Assembly (NCBI RefSeq): GCF_041154485.1
Contig: NZ_AP028669.1
Coordinates: 3,224,001 to 3,288,000 of the forward strand
Direction: 5' to 3'
Length of the DNA stretch: 64,000 bases
Source of the DNA: Variovorax sp. V93
GTDB lineage: Bacteria; Pseudomonadota; Gammaproteobacteria; Burkholderiales; Burkholderiaceae_C
Shown here: positions 9,055-17,945 of the stretch, one piece after another
Layout: each line of letters opens with the position of its first letter
Numbering within the stretch: the first letter of the stretch is position 1
Position numbers and translations under genes: made by a program
Notes under the pieces: generated by a model
The model's database searches: none
What the model was told of the DNA's origin: nothing
What the model saw: only the letters and a program-made list of their open reading frames with translations

Positions 9055-10161
9055 CTAGAACATGTGCCGCATGCCGAACTCGGTACCGCTCGACGCGCGG
9101 TTCGGCGCCGTGATCGCACCCGAGAGCGCCTGCGTCGCGCCGTTCCTGTTGCTGATGCGCGCCACCGTCGCATACAGCGCCGTGCGCCTGGACAGGTTGT
9201 GCACGTAGCCGATGGCCAGCTTCGACGAGGTCGGCTGCAGTGCCGCATTGGCGGGCGCCAGCTTGTAGCGTGCATACGAGGCCTTGATCTCGCCCGGCCC
9301 GACGGGCAGGTGGAAGCCGATCAGCGCGCCCTTGGCGTCGGTGCTGCCCTTCGATTCCTTGTACAGCTCGCTGGTGAGCTTGAGGTTCATGAGCGAGGGC
9401 CCGAAGGTATAGGCCGCACCCAGGTTGGTCACGCGCAGGTCGCCGAGCACATAGCGCGTGCGGCCGGTCGCAATGGCAATGTTGAGTCCGCCGTCCTGGT
9501 AGCCGAAGCGCGCGCCGGTGTGTTCGCCGTCGTGCCTGTTCGACACCCGCGCGCCCGGCAGCAGCGCGTTCGAATCGTTCTCGCCCATCGCATACATCAC
9601 CTGCCCGTAGAAACCGCCGAGGTTGGCCGGCAGGAAGTAGCCGATGCTGTTCGAGGCGCGCGTGCCGGTCGGCGCGACCAGGCCGCCCAGGCCCGAGAAA
9701 TAGATCTGGTTGGCGCCGATGCCGCCGCCCGTGCCGAAGGGATCGAAGATGGCCGTGTTCCAGAACGCCGGCACATAGTCGCGGCCCAGGCGCACTTCGC
9801 CGAACGGGCCCGCCAGGCTCACCGTCGAGCGGCGGTTGAAGCTCAGCACGCCCGCCGGGCCGTTGCCGCTGGCCTGGTTGTTCGAGTTCGAGGGAAAGCC
9901 CGTGCCGCTGTCGTTCTGCAGGCCCATCTCGAGCCAGAAGTTGGCCGAGTACCCGCCGCCCAGGTCCTCCGTGCCGCGAAAGCCGAGGCGGCTGAACATG
10001 TTGCCGCTGTTGGTCAGCTGCGCCTTGCGGGCCGATCCGTCGCCGCTGCCGCGTGTGTAGGTGACGGCCGCGTCGACCACGCCGAAGAGCGTGAGGGAAG
10101 ATTGGGCCAGCGCTGCGCCAGCCGCGCTGGCCGCAGCCAGCGCGATCAAGTACTTTTTCAT
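9055..10161 (-). CDS. Gram-negative trimeric porin (OmpC-like)
   Basis: A 368-residue outer-membrane porin of the Burkholderiales general-porin type. It has a clear signal peptide (MKKYLIALAAASAAGAALAQ, cleavage after AQ), the usual first strand SSLTLFGVVDAAVTYTRG and the motif NSGNMFSRLGFRGTEDLGGG. The C-terminus ends in Phe (EFGMRHMF), the signal for insertion by the Bam complex. It sits between the ring-oxygenase reductase and the MFS permease, so it probably provides outer-membrane entry for the same substrate. Confidence 0.92.
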   Translation of the reverse strand: MKKYLIALAAASAAGAALAQSSLTLFGVVDAAVTYTRGSGDGSARKAQLTNSGNMFSRLGFRGTEDLGGGYSANFWLEMGLQNDSGTGFPSNSNNQASGNGPAGVLSFNRRSTVSLAGPFGEVRLGRDYVPAFWNTAIFDPFGTGGGIGANQIYFSGLGGLVAPTGTRASNSIGYFLPANLGGFYGQVMYAMGENDSNALLPGARVSNRHDGEHTGARFGYQDGGLNIAIATGRTRYVLGDLRVTNLGAAYTFGPSLMNLKLTSELYKESKGSTDAKGALIGFHLPVGPGEIKASYARYKLAPANAALQPTSSKLAIGYVHNLSRRTALYATVARISNRNGATQALSGAITAPNRASSGTEFGMRHMF

Positions 10162-10197
10162 TGGATTTTCGGGTTGGTTTTTCTCTGGCCTGCGGCC

Positions 10198-11166
10198 TCA
10201 GATGTCGAGCACCAGCCGCTCGCCCTTGCAGCGAGAGACGCAGATCATCATGGTCTTGTTGGACGCACGTTCGATCTTGGTGAGGATGCCGTCGTGGTGG
10301 TCGATCTCGCCTTCGAGCACGGCTGTCTCGCAGGCGCCGCAGACGCCCTCCTTGCAGCTGTGGTCAGGGTTCAGGCCGGCATCGATCAGGCTGTCGAGGA
10401 TCGACTTGCCGGGCGGCACCTCGACACTCCGGCCGCTCTTCGCGCACTCGACCACGCAGCCCTGCGAGGCGCTCGGCGCCTCCACGTGCACCGCGGCAAA
10501 GCGCTCGATGTGCGCATGGGCGTAGCCCAGCTTCTCGCAGCTCTTCTCGAAGGCATCGAGCATCGGCGTGGGGCCGCAGCAGTAGTAGTGGCAGGCGGCG
10601 CCCTTGCCGCCCAGCAGCGCGGCGAGGTCGGGCGGCGCGCCCTTTTCGTCGTCGAAGTGCCAGGTGAGCGGCACAGCGTGCTCACGCGCCAGGGCCTCGA
10701 TCGCGTCGCAGAAAGCCGCCTCCTTGCGGGTGCGCGCACAGTAGACGAGTTCCACCGGCTTGGCCGCGGCCACGAGCCGCTGCAGCATGCACCAGATGGG
10801 CGTCACGCCGATGCCGCCGGCCACCAGCACCGAATGGTCCGCGCCCTCTTCGAGCTTGAAGTTGTTGCGCGGCGCCGAGATCGGCAGCGTCATGCCCACG
10901 CGCAGCTGCTGGTGCACATAGCGCGAGCCGCCGCGGCTCTTGCGGTCGTTGAGCACGCCGACCACGTAGCGCTGGCGGTCGGTCGGCGGGTTGCACAGCG
11001 AGTAGCTGCGCACCAGGCCGTTGGGCAGGTGCAGGTCGATGTGGGAGCCGGCCTCGAAAGCGGGAAAGTCCGTGTCCGGCGAAGCCGGCCGGAACTCGAC
11101 GCTGATGATGCCGTCGGCCTCGTAGCGCATCGTGTGCACCAGGGCGTTCAGCGTGGGGGAAGACAT
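10198..11166 (-). CDS. PDR/VanB-family oxygenase reductase
   Basis: A 322-residue electron-transfer protein that feeds the Rieske oxygenase encoded just before it. It has three parts: a flavin-binding barrel (RSYSLCNPP, the FMN-binding motif), an NAD-binding domain (VLVAGGIGVTPIWCMLQRL) and a C-terminal plant-type ferredoxin with the four cysteines of a 2Fe-2S cluster in CKEGVCGACETAV and, further on, MMICVSRC. This is the layout of phthalate dioxygenase reductase and vanillate demethylase VanB. It starts 18 bases after the end of the oxygenase gene, so the two are co-expressed. Confidence 0.92.
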   Translation of the reverse strand: MSSPTLNALVHTMRYEADGIISVEFRPASPDTDFPAFEAGSHIDLHLPNGLVRSYSLCNPPTDRQRYVVGVLNDRKSRGGSRYVHQQLRVGMTLPISAPRNNFKLEEGADHSVLVAGGIGVTPIWCMLQRLVAAAKPVELVYCARTRKEAAFCDAIEALAREHAVPLTWHFDDEKGAPPDLAALLGGKGAACHYYCCGPTPMLDAFEKSCEKLGYAHAHIERFAAVHVEAPSASQGCVVECAKSGRSVEVPPGKSILDSLIDAGLNPDHSCKEGVCGACETAVLEGEIDHHDGILTKIERASNKTMMICVSRCKGERLVLDI

Positions 11167-11184
11167 GGCAAGGCTTTCTATGGA

Positions 11185-12222
11185 TCAGGCCGCGGCCGCT
11201 TCCGCGAGCTGGGCTTGCGCGAGATTGCGCATGTGGCGGCGCAGCCGCACGATGCCCAGGTCGTGCTGGTACAGGTTCTCGTGCTGGTTGGCGTCGGGCT
11301 CCATCTCTTCGAGCATCACCCGGTCCTGCTCGAGCACGTGCCAGTGGCGCGCCTCGAGGCGGTTCTTGTACAGGAAGCGCCAGGTGTCGCGCTCCCAGCC
11401 CGGCGGCAGCTTGCGCACGCGCCAGAAGAAGGTGGCCGTCATGCCCTTCACGATCGGCGAGAAGGCGCCGATGATGATGAAATTGCCGCCGGGGCCGCCG
11501 GTCTTCGGATACGGAATTTCCAGCCGCATCCAGTGGATGCCGGTGTCGGCCCATTCGGTCCAGTCGAAGTTGACGTTGCGCTGGCCCTCCTTCTCGAACA
11601 CGAAGCCGGTGTCGGTCTGGCGGATGCCGAACTTGGCCGACGAATCGCCCTCGGCCATCGAATGCGACTGCTTGTGCAGGTAGGTGCCGTGCATCGGGTC
11701 CATCACGTTGTCGAGCACGTAGCGGTAGTCGCCCTTCCACTCGGTGTAGCAGAGAAAGCTGCTGTACTCGGCGTCATCGGTCAGCTGCTCGGGCAGCACG
11801 AGCGGCGGCGGCACGTCGACCGGCTCCTTCGAGTTGTAGAGAAACACGGCGCCCGCGCGCTCCTGCACATGGAAGTGCCGCGTGGCCTGCGAGCCTTCGA
11901 GCTTGCAGCCCGGGCTGCCGGGCACGCGCGTGACGACGCCGTCATGCCGCACTTCCACGCCGTGATACGGGCACGAGAGCCGGTCGCCCAGCACCACGCC
12001 CTGCGACAGCGGCGCGCCGCGGTGCGGGCAGCGGTCTTCCAGCGCATGCAGCACGCCTTCGCCGTCGCGCCACAGCGCGATCTTGCGGCCCAGGCGGCGC
12101 AGCGAGACGGGGTTCTCCTTGATGAAGTGGGAGGGGCAGATCGGGTACCAGAGATCCTTCAGGCCGATCTCGAGCAGGTGGTCGACCGGGTCTGCGGCAA
12201 CGGGGGTGATGGCGATGGTCAT
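11185..12222 (-). CDS. Rieske aromatic-ring oxygenase, alpha subunit
   Basis: A 345-residue Rieske non-haem iron oxygenase. The Rieske cluster site is CPHRGAPLSQG followed by CPYHG (two Cys, two His). The mononuclear iron site is in the stretch DNVMDPMHGTYLHKQ, giving the two His and upstream acidic residue of the family. The size and the single-subunit type with a VanB-like reductase match the phthalate/vanillate/carbazole-type group that hydroxylates or O-demethylates aromatic acids. Neighbours: reductase downstream, a 73-residue helical protein upstream. The substrate is not known. Confidence 0.92.
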   Translation of the reverse strand: MTIAITPVAADPVDHLLEIGLKDLWYPICPSHFIKENPVSLRRLGRKIALWRDGEGVLHALEDRCPHRGAPLSQGVVLGDRLSCPYHGVEVRHDGVVTRVPGSPGCKLEGSQATRHFHVQERAGAVFLYNSKEPVDVPPPLVLPEQLTDDAEYSSFLCYTEWKGDYRYVLDNVMDPMHGTYLHKQSHSMAEGDSSAKFGIRQTDTGFVFEKEGQRNVNFDWTEWADTGIHWMRLEIPYPKTGGPGGNFIIIGAFSPIVKGMTATFFWRVRKLPPGWERDTWRFLYKNRLEARHWHVLEQDRVMLEEMEPDANQHENLYQHDLGIVRLRRHMRNLAQAQLAEAAAA

Positions 12223-12235
12223 GGTGTGATGCTCC

Positions 12236-12457
12236 TCAGGCGGCCAGCGTGGCCATTTCCTTGCGGTACAGCGCCTCGGTCCAGGGCTGGCCGCCGGGCG
12301 TGGCCAGGCCGCTGTCGTTCAGGCGCTGCACCAGGCCGGGCAGGTCGTGGATGCCGTCGGCAAAGGCACGCTCGATCACGTCGCCCAGCAGGTCTTCATA
12401 GGTGGTCGCGGGGCGCTGGCGCGCCTGGTGCGGTTGCAGGTAGCGGTCTTGTTGCAT
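12236..12457 (-). CDS. Small helical protein of the oxygenase operon (HTH-like)
   Basis: A 73-residue protein, MQQDRYLQPHQARQRPATTYEDLLGDVIERAFADGIHD and onwards, ending TEALYRKEMATLAA. The middle (DLPGLVQRLNDSGLATPGGQPWT) is like the helix-turn-helix of serine recombinases, where a short loop NxxGxxTPxGxxW precedes the recognition helix. I recall small proteins of this kind annotated as recombinase-like HTH proteins beside Rieske oxygenases, but their role is unknown. It starts at the ATG at 12457, not at an earlier in-frame Met inside a Pro-rich stretch. It lies 13 bases before the oxygenase start on the same strand. Confidence 0.7.
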   Translation of the reverse strand: MQQDRYLQPHQARQRPATTYEDLLGDVIERAFADGIHDLPGLVQRLNDSGLATPGGQPWTEALYRKEMATLAA

Positions 12458-12488
12458 GGTTGCCTCCGTGGGGTGAGGTGGATGTGAA

Positions 12489-13646
12489 TCAGGCGGTGGC
12501 AGCGGCGGGGGCACCCAGCGGCACGGCCCAGGCGTCGTAGCCGTAGACCCAGTCGGCGTTGCCGCCTTCGCGCAGCCAGTTGTTGCCGCGCGAGCCGAGC
12601 TGAACCTGGCCGGCGCGTTCGATGCGGGCTTTTTCGTAGCCCTTCAGCGCAGCGGCCGCGTCGGCCATTGCCACGCCTTCGAGGTGGCGCGACAGCACCA
12701 CGGCATCCTCGATCGCCATGCCCGCGCCCTGCGCCATGAATGGCAGCATCGGGTGCGCGGCATCGCCGAGCAGGGCCATGCGGCCCGCGGTCCAGGCCGG
12801 CATCGGGTCGCGCTCGTACAGCGCGGTCTTCAGCACCGTGTCGCAGGCGTCGAGCAGGGCCCGTGCCTCCGGGTGGTAGTCCGCGTATTGCTCCCGCAGC
12901 TCGTCGACACTGCCGGGCGCGGTCCAGGATTCGAGGTGCCAGCTGTCCTGCGGCGTGGTCGCGAAGATGAAGATGTCCCTGCCGCGGTTGAGCGGGAACG
13001 TCACGATCTGGCTCTGCGGATTCGGGCCCCACCACTTGGTGAAGGCGCCGAGGTTCGGCACGCCAGCCACGCGCTCGGCGGGCACCACGGCGCGGTAGGC
13101 GACGATGCCGGTGAAGCGCGGGCTCTCGGCACCGAACATCGCGCTGCGCACGCAGGAGTGGATGCCGTCGGCGCCGAGCAGCGCGCCGACGCGGGCTGTC
13201 GTACCGTCAGCAAACGACAGGCTCACACCATTCCGATCGGCGGCGATCTTCTCGGCGCGCTTGCCGAGAGCAACGTGCTCCATCGGGAACATGTCGGCCA
13301 GCGCCGCCAGCAGGTCGGCGCGGTGGATGGTGAGCTGGGGTGCGCCGTAGCGCTGCTCCGCCGAGTCGGCCATCTCCAGGCGCGAGGTTTCCTCGCCGGT
13401 GTCGTAGGTGCGGCTGATGCGGTGCGAGGGACGTGCCGCCGTCACGCGGGCCGCCTCGCCCACGCCGAGGCCATCGAGCGCGCGCACGGCGTTGGGCGTG
13501 AGGTTGATGTCGGCGCCGACGCGGGCGAACTGCTTCGCCTGCTCGAACACGGCCACGTCGTGGCCCGCGCGCCGCAGCGCGATGGCCGCCACGAGGCCGC
13601 CGATGCCCGCGCCGACGATGCCGATGGTGGATTCGCTTGTCTTCAT
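12489..13646 (-). CDS. FAD-dependent aromatic monooxygenase
   Basis: A 385-residue class A flavoprotein hydroxylase. The FAD dinucleotide motif is IGIVGAGIGGLVAAIALRRAG (residues 8-28). The second FAD motif is LLGDAAHPMLPFMAQGAGMAIEDA. The closest types I recognise are salicylate hydroxylase and 6-hydroxynicotinate 3-monooxygenase. The enzyme would hydroxylate, or hydroxylate and decarboxylate, a phenol or hydroxypyridine acid using NAD(P)H and oxygen. The ATG at 13646 has a strong ribosome site (AGGGGAGA). It sits inside the catabolic operon between a Bug-type binding protein and the small HTH-like protein. Confidence 0.9.
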   Translation of the reverse strand: MKTSESTIGIVGAGIGGLVAAIALRRAGHDVAVFEQAKQFARVGADINLTPNAVRALDGLGVGEAARVTAARPSHRISRTYDTGEETSRLEMADSAEQRYGAPQLTIHRADLLAALADMFPMEHVALGKRAEKIAADRNGVSLSFADGTTARVGALLGADGIHSCVRSAMFGAESPRFTGIVAYRAVVPAERVAGVPNLGAFTKWWGPNPQSQIVTFPLNRGRDIFIFATTPQDSWHLESWTAPGSVDELREQYADYHPEARALLDACDTVLKTALYERDPMPAWTAGRMALLGDAAHPMLPFMAQGAGMAIEDAVVLSRHLEGVAMADAAAALKGYEKARIERAGQVQLGSRGNNWLREGGNADWVYGYDAWAVPLGAPAAATA

Positions 13647-13675
13647 GGGTGTCTCCCCTTTTTGTTGTTTGCGGC

Positions 13676-14668
13676 TCATTCGGCCACGATGTTGCGGGCC
13701 TTGATGATCCGGGCCCACACGGCCGTCTCGTCGCGGATATGCGCGGCAAATGCGGCCGGCTTCATGGCCGCGTCGGTCATGCCCTGCGCCTTGAGGCGTT
13801 CGCGCACGTCGGGCTGGGCCAGCATCTCGGCGGCATCCTTCGCGAGCTGCTCGACCACCGCGGGCGGCGTGCCCCTGGGTGCCAGCAGGCCATACCACGA
13901 GGTCACGGCCACGCCCTGGATGCCCTGCTCCGCCAGCGTCGGAATGTCGGGCGCGGCGGGGCTGCGCGCGGCCTCGGTCACGCCCAGTGCCACCAGCTTG
14001 CCGTTCTTGATGAAGGGCATGGTCGCGGGCAGGTTGCTGAACATCAGCGGCACCGCGCCGCCGAGCACGTCGTTGAGCGCGGGGGCGGTGCCCTTGTAGG
14101 GCACGTGCAGCATCTCGATGCCGGCCTGCTGCTTGAACAGCTCGCCCGCCAGGTGCAGGCCGCTGCCCACGCCGGGCGAGGCGTACGAGAGCGAATCGGG
14201 CTTGGCCTTGGCCCGCGCCACCAGTTCCTTCGCGCTCTTGATGCCCGACGAGGGCGAAGCCACCAGCACGTTGGGCGCCTTGGCCAGCATGGTGACGGGC
14301 ACGAAGTCCTTCTCGATGTCGAACGGGAAGTTCGGCATCAAGGTGGGGTTGATCGTGAGGTTGCCTGCGGGCACCACAAGCAGCGTGTGGCCGTCGCCCT
14401 TGGCGCGCTTGACCTTGTCGATGCCGATGTTGCCGGCCGCGCCGACCAGGTTCTCGACCACCGCGGCCTGGCCGTAGCGCTTGGCGAGCCCGTCCGAGAG
14501 CACGCGCGCCAGCGTGTCGACCGGCCCGCCGGGCGGGAACGGCGAGACGATGGTGAAGCGATCGCTCGAGAGCTGCTTCTGCGCGTCGCCCTGGGCCTGC
14601 ACGGGCGAAGCGATGACGAAGGCCGACAGCGCGGCGAACACGAGGGAAAGGGAAAGACGTCGTTGCAT
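13676..14668 (-). CDS. Bug/TctC-family tripartite tricarboxylate binding protein
   Basis: A 330-residue periplasmic binding protein with a signal peptide (MQRRLSLSLVFAALSAFVIASPVQAQ). The family signatures are FPPGGPVDTLARVLSDGL, ENLVGAAGNIGIDKVKRAKGDG and the LHVPYKGTAPALNDVLGG loop. Bug proteins bind carboxylates or amides, and in Burkholderiales most are not paired with membrane subunits. No TctA or TctB gene is here. It lies between the monooxygenase and the VOC protein, with a second Bug gene at the head of the operon. Confidence 0.9.
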   Translation of the reverse strand: MQRRLSLSLVFAALSAFVIASPVQAQGDAQKQLSSDRFTIVSPFPPGGPVDTLARVLSDGLAKRYGQAAVVENLVGAAGNIGIDKVKRAKGDGHTLLVVPAGNLTINPTLMPNFPFDIEKDFVPVTMLAKAPNVLVASPSSGIKSAKELVARAKAKPDSLSYASPGVGSGLHLAGELFKQQAGIEMLHVPYKGTAPALNDVLGGAVPLMFSNLPATMPFIKNGKLVALGVTEAARSPAAPDIPTLAEQGIQGVAVTSWYGLLAPRGTPPAVVEQLAKDAAEMLAQPDVRERLKAQGMTDAAMKPAAFAAHIRDETAVWARIIKARNIVAE

Positions 14669-14685
14669 GATGGTGGTTATCGGGG

Positions 14686-15657
14686 TCACTTTTTCTCTGT
14701 CAGGAAAGCGCCTTTCGGGCCTTCCGCGTTCTTCTGCCGGCGCGTGTTGCCGTCGAGCCCGCCATCGACCGCCCATTCGGCAAACACCGTGGGCCCCGGC
14801 TCGAACTCGCGCGGCTGCCAGTCGGCCGTGAGCTGGTCTTCGTCCGCGTAGTACTCGATCAGGCCGCCGGCCGGATTCTTGAAGTACCAGAAGTAGGCCG
14901 ACGACACCGGATGCCGCCCCGGGCCCAGCTGCGTTTCCCAGCCGCAGCGCGAAAAGTGCAGGCCGCCGCCGAACACCTCGTGGATGTCGCGCACGGTGAA
15001 AGCGACGTGGTTGAGCCCGCGCTTGCCCGAAGGGATCTGCAGCAGGAACAGGTCGTGGTGGCCACCCTCCGGCGCGCAGCGCATGAACGCGCCGCGGTTC
15101 GGATAGCTGTCGGACGACACGAAGCCGAAGCGCTGCGCATAGAACGCGCTCGTGCCCTTCACGTCGCTCACGAAGAACACGACGTGGCCGACCTCGATCG
15201 GCGTGGCGCGTTCGTAGATCGGCGCGGGCTGGTTGACGCGCGGCTTGGCGTTCCAGGTGTTCATCGCACCGCAGTCGACCTCGACCGCATGCTTGCGGCT
15301 GACCTGCAGGCGCACGGCGAGGCCGTTGGGGTCGATGCAGCCGATGCGGCGCGCGCCGTCGACGGTGCCGTCGAAGAAGGCCGGGTCATGGGCGATGGCG
15401 GCAGCGTAGCGGTCGAGGTCCGCTTCGCTTTGCACGCCCCACACCACTTCGCGCAGCGTCGGGCCCTCTTCCATCGCGCTCGGCAGGCCCGCCTTGTCCA
15501 ACGCCGCGACGACCACCTTGCAGCCGTTGAGGCATTCGAAGACGAGTTCGTCCGCCGCTTCGGACCTGAGCGCGAGGCCCCAGTCCTCGAAGAAGCGGCG
15601 GCAGGTGGGCAGGTCGTCCGCCCCGTAGGTGATCTGGTCGATGCCAAGTACGCTCAT
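14686..15657 (-). CDS. Two-domain VOC protein, type I extradiol dioxygenase-like
   Basis: A 323-residue protein with two vicinal-oxygen-chelate modules, the size and layout of type I extradiol dioxygenases such as BphC. In the C-terminal half the metal triad appears intact: His158 (VGHVVFF), His217 (GLNHVAF) and Glu268 (GLIEYYAD). It would be expected to bind Fe(II) or Mn(II) and cleave a catechol-like ring next to the hydroxyl groups, though some relatives act as isomerases. Its start codon overlaps the stop of the aldehyde dehydrogenase gene (ATGA), which suggests translational coupling of ring cleavage and aldehyde oxidation. Confidence 0.85.
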   Translation of the reverse strand: MSVLGIDQITYGADDLPTCRRFFEDWGLALRSEAADELVFECLNGCKVVVAALDKAGLPSAMEEGPTLREVVWGVQSEADLDRYAAAIAHDPAFFDGTVDGARRIGCIDPNGLAVRLQVSRKHAVEVDCGAMNTWNAKPRVNQPAPIYERATPIEVGHVVFFVSDVKGTSAFYAQRFGFVSSDSYPNRGAFMRCAPEGGHHDLFLLQIPSGKRGLNHVAFTVRDIHEVFGGGLHFSRCGWETQLGPGRHPVSSAYFWYFKNPAGGLIEYYADEDQLTADWQPREFEPGPTVFAEWAVDGGLDGNTRRQKNAEGPKGAFLTEKK

Positions 15658-17132
15658 GTCAGTGCCCAGGGCAGAGGTTGTTCGTTGGTGCCCCAGTACA
15701 TGCTCTTCTGCTCCATGTACTGGAAGATGCCTTCGCGGCCCTTCTCGCGGCCCAGGCCGCTGTCGCGCCAGCCGCCGAACGGCGTGGAGACCGAGAACTG
15801 CTTGTAGGTGTTGACCCAGACCGTGCCGGCCTGCACCGCGCGGCCGAGCTTCCAGGCGCGCTTGAAGTCGCGGCTCCAGACGCCCGCGGCCAGCGCGTAG
15901 ACGCTGTCGTTGGCCTGCGCGATCAGCGACTCCTCGTCGTCGAAAGGCATCGCGACCAGCACCGGGCCGAAGATTTCTTCCTGGCTGGTGCGCGCGCTGT
16001 TGTCCAGGCCTTCGATGATGGTCGGCCGGTAGAAGTAGCCCCTGTCGTAGTCGCCGCCATGCGGCCGCACGCCCCCGGTGCGGATGCGCCCGCCCTCGGA
16101 CACGCCCAGCTCCACATAGCGCTCGATGCCCTCGCGGTGCTTCGCGGTGATGAGCGGGCCCATCTGCGTGCGCTCCGAGGCCGGATCGCCCACGCGCAAG
16201 GCATTGGCGCCTTCGGCCAGCCGCGTCAGGAACTCGTCGTAGATGCCGCGCGCCACGAAAAGCCGCGAGCCCGCGATGCACGATTCGCCCGACGAGCTGA
16301 AGATGCCGTAGAGCACGCCGTTCACCGCATGGTCGAGGTCGGCGTCGTCGAGCACCATGGTGGGCGACTTGCCGCCCAGCTCCAGCGACACCGGCATCAT
16401 CTTGTCGGCCGCGATGTGCGCGATGTGCTTGCCGGTGGTGGTGCCGCCGGTGAACGACACGCGCTTGACCAGCGGGTGCTGGGTGATCACATCGCCGATG
16501 ACCGAGCCCTTGCCCGGCAGCACGCTGACGATGCCCTTGGGCACGCCGGCCTGCTCGCAGATGCGCGCGAGCTCCAGCGCCATCAGCGGCGTGACCTCGG
16601 CGGGTTTGACGACCACCGCATTGCCGGCCGCCAGCGCGGGCGCCAGCTTCTGCGCCTCGCTCGCGATCGGCGAGTTCCACGGCGTGATCGCGGCGACCAC
16701 GCCCATGGGCTCGTGCACGCTCATCGTGACAAAGGCGCCGCGCGACGGGGTGATGGTTTCTTCGAGCGTTTCGAGCGCAGCCGCGAAGAACTGGAAGGTG
16801 CCCGCCGCGCTGGCCACGAGGTTGCGCGTTTCGTTGATCGGCTTGCCGTTGTCCAGGCGCTGCTTCTGCGCGAGCGATTCGCTCTCTTCGCGGATCAGCT
16901 GCGCCACGCGGTGCAGCACCGCGGCGCGCTCATGCGGCAGGCGCTGGGCCCAGCCGCTGGTGCGGAAGGCATGGTCGGCGCGCGTGATGGCCTCCTCGAC
17001 GTCGGACAGGCTCGCGGCCCTCAGGCGCGCGATCGGCTCGCCCGTGGCGGGATAGAGGCTCTCGTACACGTCGCCGCCGCCCAGGCGCCATTCACCGGCA
17101 ATGCAGATCGAAAGAAGTTCGGAAGAAATCAT
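15654..17132 (-). CDS. NAD(P)-dependent aldehyde dehydrogenase
   Basis: A 492-residue aldehyde dehydrogenase of the classical superfamily. Visible are the ITPWNSP cofactor region, the FTGGTTTGK loop, the general-base motif LELGGKSP, the catalytic cysteine in SSSGESCIAGSR, and the EEIFGPV motif. In this operon it would oxidise a ring-cleavage semialdehyde to the acid; the betaine/muconic-semialdehyde branch looks closest. It starts 9 bases after the aspartate-dehydrogenase-like gene and overlaps the VOC gene by 4 bases. Confidence 0.92.
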   Translation of the reverse strand: MISSELLSICIAGEWRLGGGDVYESLYPATGEPIARLRAASLSDVEEAITRADHAFRTSGWAQRLPHERAAVLHRVAQLIREESESLAQKQRLDNGKPINETRNLVASAAGTFQFFAAALETLEETITPSRGAFVTMSVHEPMGVVAAITPWNSPIASEAQKLAPALAAGNAVVVKPAEVTPLMALELARICEQAGVPKGIVSVLPGKGSVIGDVITQHPLVKRVSFTGGTTTGKHIAHIAADKMMPVSLELGGKSPTMVLDDADLDHAVNGVLYGIFSSSGESCIAGSRLFVARGIYDEFLTRLAEGANALRVGDPASERTQMGPLITAKHREGIERYVELGVSEGGRIRTGGVRPHGGDYDRGYFYRPTIIEGLDNSARTSQEEIFGPVLVAMPFDDEESLIAQANDSVYALAAGVWSRDFKRAWKLGRAVQAGTVWVNTYKQFSVSTPFGGWRDSGLGREKGREGIFQYMEQKSMYWGTNEQPLPWALT

Positions 17133-17141
17133 GGGGATGAC

Positions 17142-17945
17142 TCAGATGGCCAGGGCCGCGGCCCGGTTGCGCAGTGCACGCACCGCGCTGTAGACGGTGA
17201 GCGCGGAGGTCTTGGGGTTGGCCGCGAGCGGCTTGTTGCGCATGGTCAGCGCGAAGCTGCCGAAGGCACCCTCGGCTTCGACCGTGTGCACGTTCTCGGC
17301 AATGGCCGGATCGGCGACGAGCCGCACGAGCGTCCTGTCGAGCCCCAGCCCCGCGAGCGACACGGTGGCCGCGACATTGGCGTTCTTGGGATAGAGCTGC
17401 GCCGCTTCGCGTGCGCTGCCTTCGAAGATCACGGTCTCCTGCGTCAGCGCATCGAGGTCGCGGCCCTGCTCGGCCGGCGTGCCCTTCCAGGCCTGCGGCG
17501 GCTTGCGGCCCGTGTAGCGCACGCTGTCGAGCCCGCCGATGCGCGCGGCCGCCAGCGCGTCGATGGCACCGATGGCACCCGCGATCAGCTGCACCTGCGT
17601 GCGGCCGGCAACCGCGGCGGCCTCGAGCCTTTCAGCGAGGCCCGCAGCCGACAGCGCGCCCACCGAGGCGACGATGCAGGGCGTGCCGCGCGCGAGCGCC
17701 GGCAGCACATGCTCCTCGATGGCGGCATGGCCGGCCGTCTCGACCACGAGGTCGATGCCCGTTGCCGGCACGCGGCTTGCGACCGGAACGCCGGGCACCA
17801 GCTTCTGCGCGGCGGCCACGCCTTCTTCAGGCACGACGATCGCCACCACCGCCAGGGCCGTGTCGCCCTTGAGCAGTTCGAGCACCGAGGTGCCGATGGC
17901 ACCGCAGCCGATGAGTGCAACGCGCAGCACGGTCATGCCCTTCAC
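17142..17945 (-). CDS. Aspartate dehydrogenase homologue (NadX-type)
   Basis: A 267-residue NAD(P)-dependent enzyme with the Rossmann motif VALIGCGAIG and the family signatures YPKNANVAATVSLAG, VHTVEAEGAFGSF and NPKTSALTVYS, which match L-aspartate dehydrogenases such as that of Thermotoga. The usual reaction is aspartate to iminoaspartate or the reverse amination of oxaloacetate. Inside a ring-cleavage operon it could act instead on another amino or imino dicarboxylate from the pathway. I use the ATG at 17945 because it overlaps the stop of the ThDP enzyme gene (ATGA); a second Met three codons later is equally close to the Rossmann fold. Confidence 0.88.
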   Translation of the reverse strand: MKGMTVLRVALIGCGAIGTSVLELLKGDTALAVVAIVVPEEGVAAAQKLVPGVPVASRVPATGIDLVVETAGHAAIEEHVLPALARGTPCIVASVGALSAAGLAERLEAAAVAGRTQVQLIAGAIGAIDALAAARIGGLDSVRYTGRKPPQAWKGTPAEQGRDLDALTQETVIFEGSAREAAQLYPKNANVAATVSLAGLGLDRTLVRLVADPAIAENVHTVEAEGAFGSFALTMRNKPLAANPKTSALTVYSAVRALRNRAAALAI

